DNA from: Ecytonucleospora hepatopenaei
Taxonomy: Eukaryota > Microsporidia > Enterocytozoonidae
Direction: 5' to 3'
Assembly (NCBI GenBank): GCA_026692725.1
Contig: JAPMUG010000002.1
Span: 303,388-367,387, forward strand
DNA: 64,000 nucleotides
The position numbers were made by a program, and so were the translations under genes. The notes under the pieces are model-generated. The model saw only the letters and a list, made by a program, of their open reading frames with translations, made no database searches and was not told where the DNA came from. How positions within the stretch are numbered: position 1 is the stretch's first letter; each line of letters begins with the position of its first letter. Positions 61,501 through 64,000 of the stretch are shown here, one piece after another.

Positions 61501-61796
61501 ACTAGATATCTTACCTACGGTAAGCTATTGACTAGATATCTTACCTACGGTAAGCTATTGACTAGATATCTTACCTACGGTAAGCTATTGACTAGATATC
61601 TTACCTACGGTAAGCTATTGACTAGATATCTTACCTACGGTAAGCTATTGACTAGATATCTTACCTACGGTAAGCTATTGACTAGATATCTTACCTACGG
61701 TAAGCTATTGACTAGATATCTTACCTACGGTAAGCTATTGACTAGATATCTTACCTACGGTAAGCTATTGACTAGATATCTTACCTACGGTAAGCT
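61501..61796. repeat. 30-bp minisatellite, ten copies
   Basis: Ten near-perfect copies of ACTAGATATCTTACCTACGG plus TAAGCTATTG, the last one truncated. Each unit contains an inverted repeat CTTACC-TAC-GGTAAG (6-bp stem, 3-base loop) and a GATATC palindrome. Being a multiple of 3, the array reads as an open frame but without coding support. Confidence 0.95.
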
Positions 61797-61876
61797 AGCT
61801 AGTATTTACTAGTTAGTATTACTAGTATTTTAGGTAGTATTGCTAGTATCTTTAGTAAGCTATTGTAGTTCTTATA
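61797..61876. repeat. transition from minisatellite to telomeric repeat
   Basis: Degenerate TAGTATT and TAGTA units, containing fragments of the 30-bp unit (GTAAGCTATTG at about 61855-61865) mixed with the first TTAG units. Confidence 0.7.
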
Positions 61877-62032
61877 GTTAGTTTAGTTAGTTAGTTAGTT
61901 AGTAGTTAGTAAGGTAGGTTAAGTTTAGTTAGTTAGTTTAGTTAGTTAGTAGTTAGTTAGTTTAGTTTAGTTTAGTTTTTTTAGTTAGTTAGTTAGTTTA
62001 GTTAGTTTAGTTAGGTTAGTTAGTTTAGTTAG

Positions 62033-62066
<34 letters not shown>

Positions 62067-62124
62067 GTTAGTTAGTTAGTTTAGTTAGTTAGTTTAGTTA
62101 GTTTAGTTAGTTTAGTTAGTTAGT

Positions 62125-62155
<31 letters not shown>

Positions 62156-62180
62156 AGTTAGTTTAGTTAGTTTAGTTAGT

Positions 62181-62211
<31 letters not shown>

Positions 62212-62247
62212 AGTTTAGTTTAGTTAGTTTAGTTTAGTTTAGTTAGT

Positions 62248-62278
<31 letters not shown>

Positions 62279-62285
62279 AGTTAGT

Positions 62286-62316
<31 letters not shown>

Positions 62317-62485
62317 AGTTAGTTAGTTAGTTTAGTTAGTTTAGTTAGTTAGTTTAGTTAGTTAGTTTAGTTTAGTTAGTTAGTTTAGTTAGTTAGTTTA
62401 GTTAGTTTAGTTAGTTAGTTTAGTTAGTTAGTTAGTTTAGTTTAGTTTAGTTAGTTAGTTAGTTTAGTTAGTTTAGTTAGTTAGT

Positions 62486-62524
<39 letters not shown>

Positions 62525-63090
62525 AGTTTAGTTAGTTAGTTTAGTTAGTTTAGTTAGTTTAGTTAGTTTAGTTAGTTAGTTAGTTAGTTAGTTTAGTTAG
62601 TTAGTTAGTTTAGTTAGTTAGTTAGTTAGTTTAGTTAGTTAGTTAGTTAGTTTAGTTAGTTAGTTAGTTTAGTTAGTTTAGTTAGTTAGTTAGTTTAGTT
62701 AGTTTAGTTAGTTTAGTTAGTTAGTTAGTTAGTTTAGTTAGTTAGTTTAGTTAGTTTAGTTAGTTAGTTAGTTAGTTAGTTTAGTTAGTTAGTTAGTTTA
62801 GTTAGTTAGTTAGTTAGTTTAGTTAGTTAGTTAGTTAGTTAGTTTAGTTAGTTAGTTAGTTAGTTAGTTTAGTTAGTTTAGTTAGTTAGTTTAGTTAGTT
62901 TAGTTAGTTAGTTAGTTAGTTAGTTTAGTTTAGTTAGTTAGTTTAGTTAGTTTAGTTAGTTTAGTTAGTTAGTTAGTTAGTTTAGTTAGTTTAGTTAGTT
63001 TAGTTAGTTAGTTTAGTTAGTTTAGTTTAGTTAGTTAGTTAGTTAGTTTAGTTAGTTTAGTTAGTTAGTTAGTTAGTTTAGTTAGTTAGT

Positions 63091-63121
<31 letters not shown>

Positions 63122-63164
63122 AGTTAGTTAGTTTAGTTTAGTTAGTTTAGTTTAGTTAGTTAGT

Positions 63165-63203
<39 letters not shown>

Positions 63204-63935
63204 AGTTAGTTAGTTAGTTTAGTTAGTTTAGTTAGTTTAGTTTAGTTTAGTTTAGTTTAGTTAGTTTAGTTAGTTAGTTTAGTTAGTTTAGTTTAGGTTA
63301 GTTAGTTTAGTTAGTTTAGTTAGTTTAGTTAGTTTAGTTTAGTTAGTTAGTTTAGTTAGTTTAGTTAGTTAGTTAGTTTAGTTAGTTTAGTTAGTTAGTT
63401 TAGTTTAGTTAGTTAGTTAGTTAGTTTAGTTTAGTTAGTTTAGTTAGTTAGTTAGGTTAGTTAGTTTAGTTAGTTAGTTAGTTTAGTTAGTTAGTTAGTT
63501 AGTTTAGTTAGTTAGTTAGTTTAGTTAGTTAGTTAGTTAGTTAGTTTAGTTAGTTTAGTTAGTTAGTTTAGTTAGTTAGTTTAGTTAGTTTAGTTAGTTT
63601 AGTTAGTTTAGTTAGTTAGTTAGTTTAGTTAGTTAGTTAGTTAGTTTAGTTTAGTTAGTTTAGTTAGTTTAGTTAGTTTAGTTAGTTAGTTAGTTTAGTT
63701 TAGTTAGTTTAGTTAGTTTAGTTAGTTAGTTAGTTTTAGTTTAGGTTAGTTAGTTAGTTTAGTTAGTTAGTTTAGTTAGTTTAGTTTAGTTAGTTTAGTT
63801 AGTTAGTTTAGTTAGTTAGTTAGTTTAGTTAGTTAGTTTAGTTAGTTTAGTTAGTTAGTTTAGTTAGTTTAGTTAGTTAGTTAGTTTAGTTTAGTTAGTT
63901 AGTTAGTTAGTTTAGTTAGTTAGTTAGTTAGTAGT

Positions 63936-63966
<31 letters not shown>

Positions 63967-64000
63967 AGTTAGTTAGTTAGTTTAGTTTAGTTAGTTAGTT
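61877..64000 (+). repeat. telomere, irregular TTAG/TTTAG repeats
   Basis: About 2.1 kb of mixed TTAG and TTTAG units in no fixed order, with rare TTAGG and other variants, running to the window end. The G-bearing strand points 5' to 3' outward, as expected for a right chromosome end. Only one G per unit is present, unlike the GG or GGG of most eukaryotic telomeres. Confidence 0.9.

Noticed and set aside
61501..61796. CRISPR-like regular repeat
   Set aside because: Copies are contiguous with no unique spacers and there are no cas genes; the context is a eukaryotic subtelomere.
61498..61812. 104-codon frame with a TRYLTYGKLL repeat
   Set aside because: It is the 30-bp minisatellite read in frame; 30 is divisible by three, so the frame stays open by arithmetic.

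Overview
The window looks like the right-hand end of a chromosome from a microsporidian, an intracellular fungal-lineage parasite. The genes are intronless, closely packed and very AT-rich, and the proteins are short and divergent but clearly eukaryotic (RNA polymerase I, II and III subunits, SPT16, RSA4, eL13, uS9, HP1, PER1, TAD3). Many start codons have a CCC motif a few bases upstream, a start-proximal signal described for microsporidia. The window ends in about 2.1 kb of G-strand telomere-like repeat. I cannot name the species; a Nosema/Vairimorpha-like insect parasite is a guess.

Layout. (1) 1-12.5 kb: V-ATPase c'' subunit (cut by the window edge), tRNA-Thr, a type I membrane protein, an NSE1-like protein, an SPB4-like DEAD-box helicase, a stand-alone degenerate ABC ATPase, the Pol III largest subunit RPC1 (one frameshift) and PER1. 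Here conserved protein blocks are written in rather GC-rich DNA and are separated by long in-frame Asn-rich inserts built from the same short DNA units. (2) 13.3-50.2 kb: a housekeeping core of uniform AT-rich composition with almost no Asn-rich inserts. It holds a USE1-like SNARE, two tandem membrane-anchored OTU-like cysteine proteases, Pol I RPA2, tRNA-Ala, RSA4, a second type I family member, SPT16, two tandem multi-pass proteins, eL13, uS9, an LSM6-like protein, a SKP1-like protein, RPB1, TAD3, a CHS7-like chaperone, a NIPA-like transporter with a Cys-rich ectodomain, HP1, a possible CENP-C, TatD, a dolichol-kinase-like protein and a WD40 protein. (3) 50.3-57.1 kb: a lineage-specific zone of predicted secreted proteins, tiny ORFs and genes interrupted in homopolymer runs, including the third type I family member. 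(4) 57.1-61.4 kb: gene-poor DNA with a decayed gene and an octamer satellite. (5) 61.4-64 kb: a GC-richer hairpin, ten copies of a 30-bp repeat, then irregular TTAG/TTTAG repeats to the end.

Functional themes are transcription and chromatin (RPA2, RPB1, RPC1, SPT16, HP1), ribosome and tRNA biogenesis (RSA4, SPB4-like, eL13, uS9, TAD3), secretory pathway, GPI and chitin export (USE1-like, PER1, CHS7-like, dolichol-kinase-like), and unrecognised secreted or membrane proteins that may act at the host interface. The most unusual observations are the two compositional regimes with sense-oriented Asn-rich inserts, the three-member type I membrane family, the tandem OTU pair, a Pol II largest subunit whose tail lacks canonical heptads, and the single-G telomere with its hairpin and minisatellite boundary. 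All product calls come from reading motifs by eye; no database search was run.
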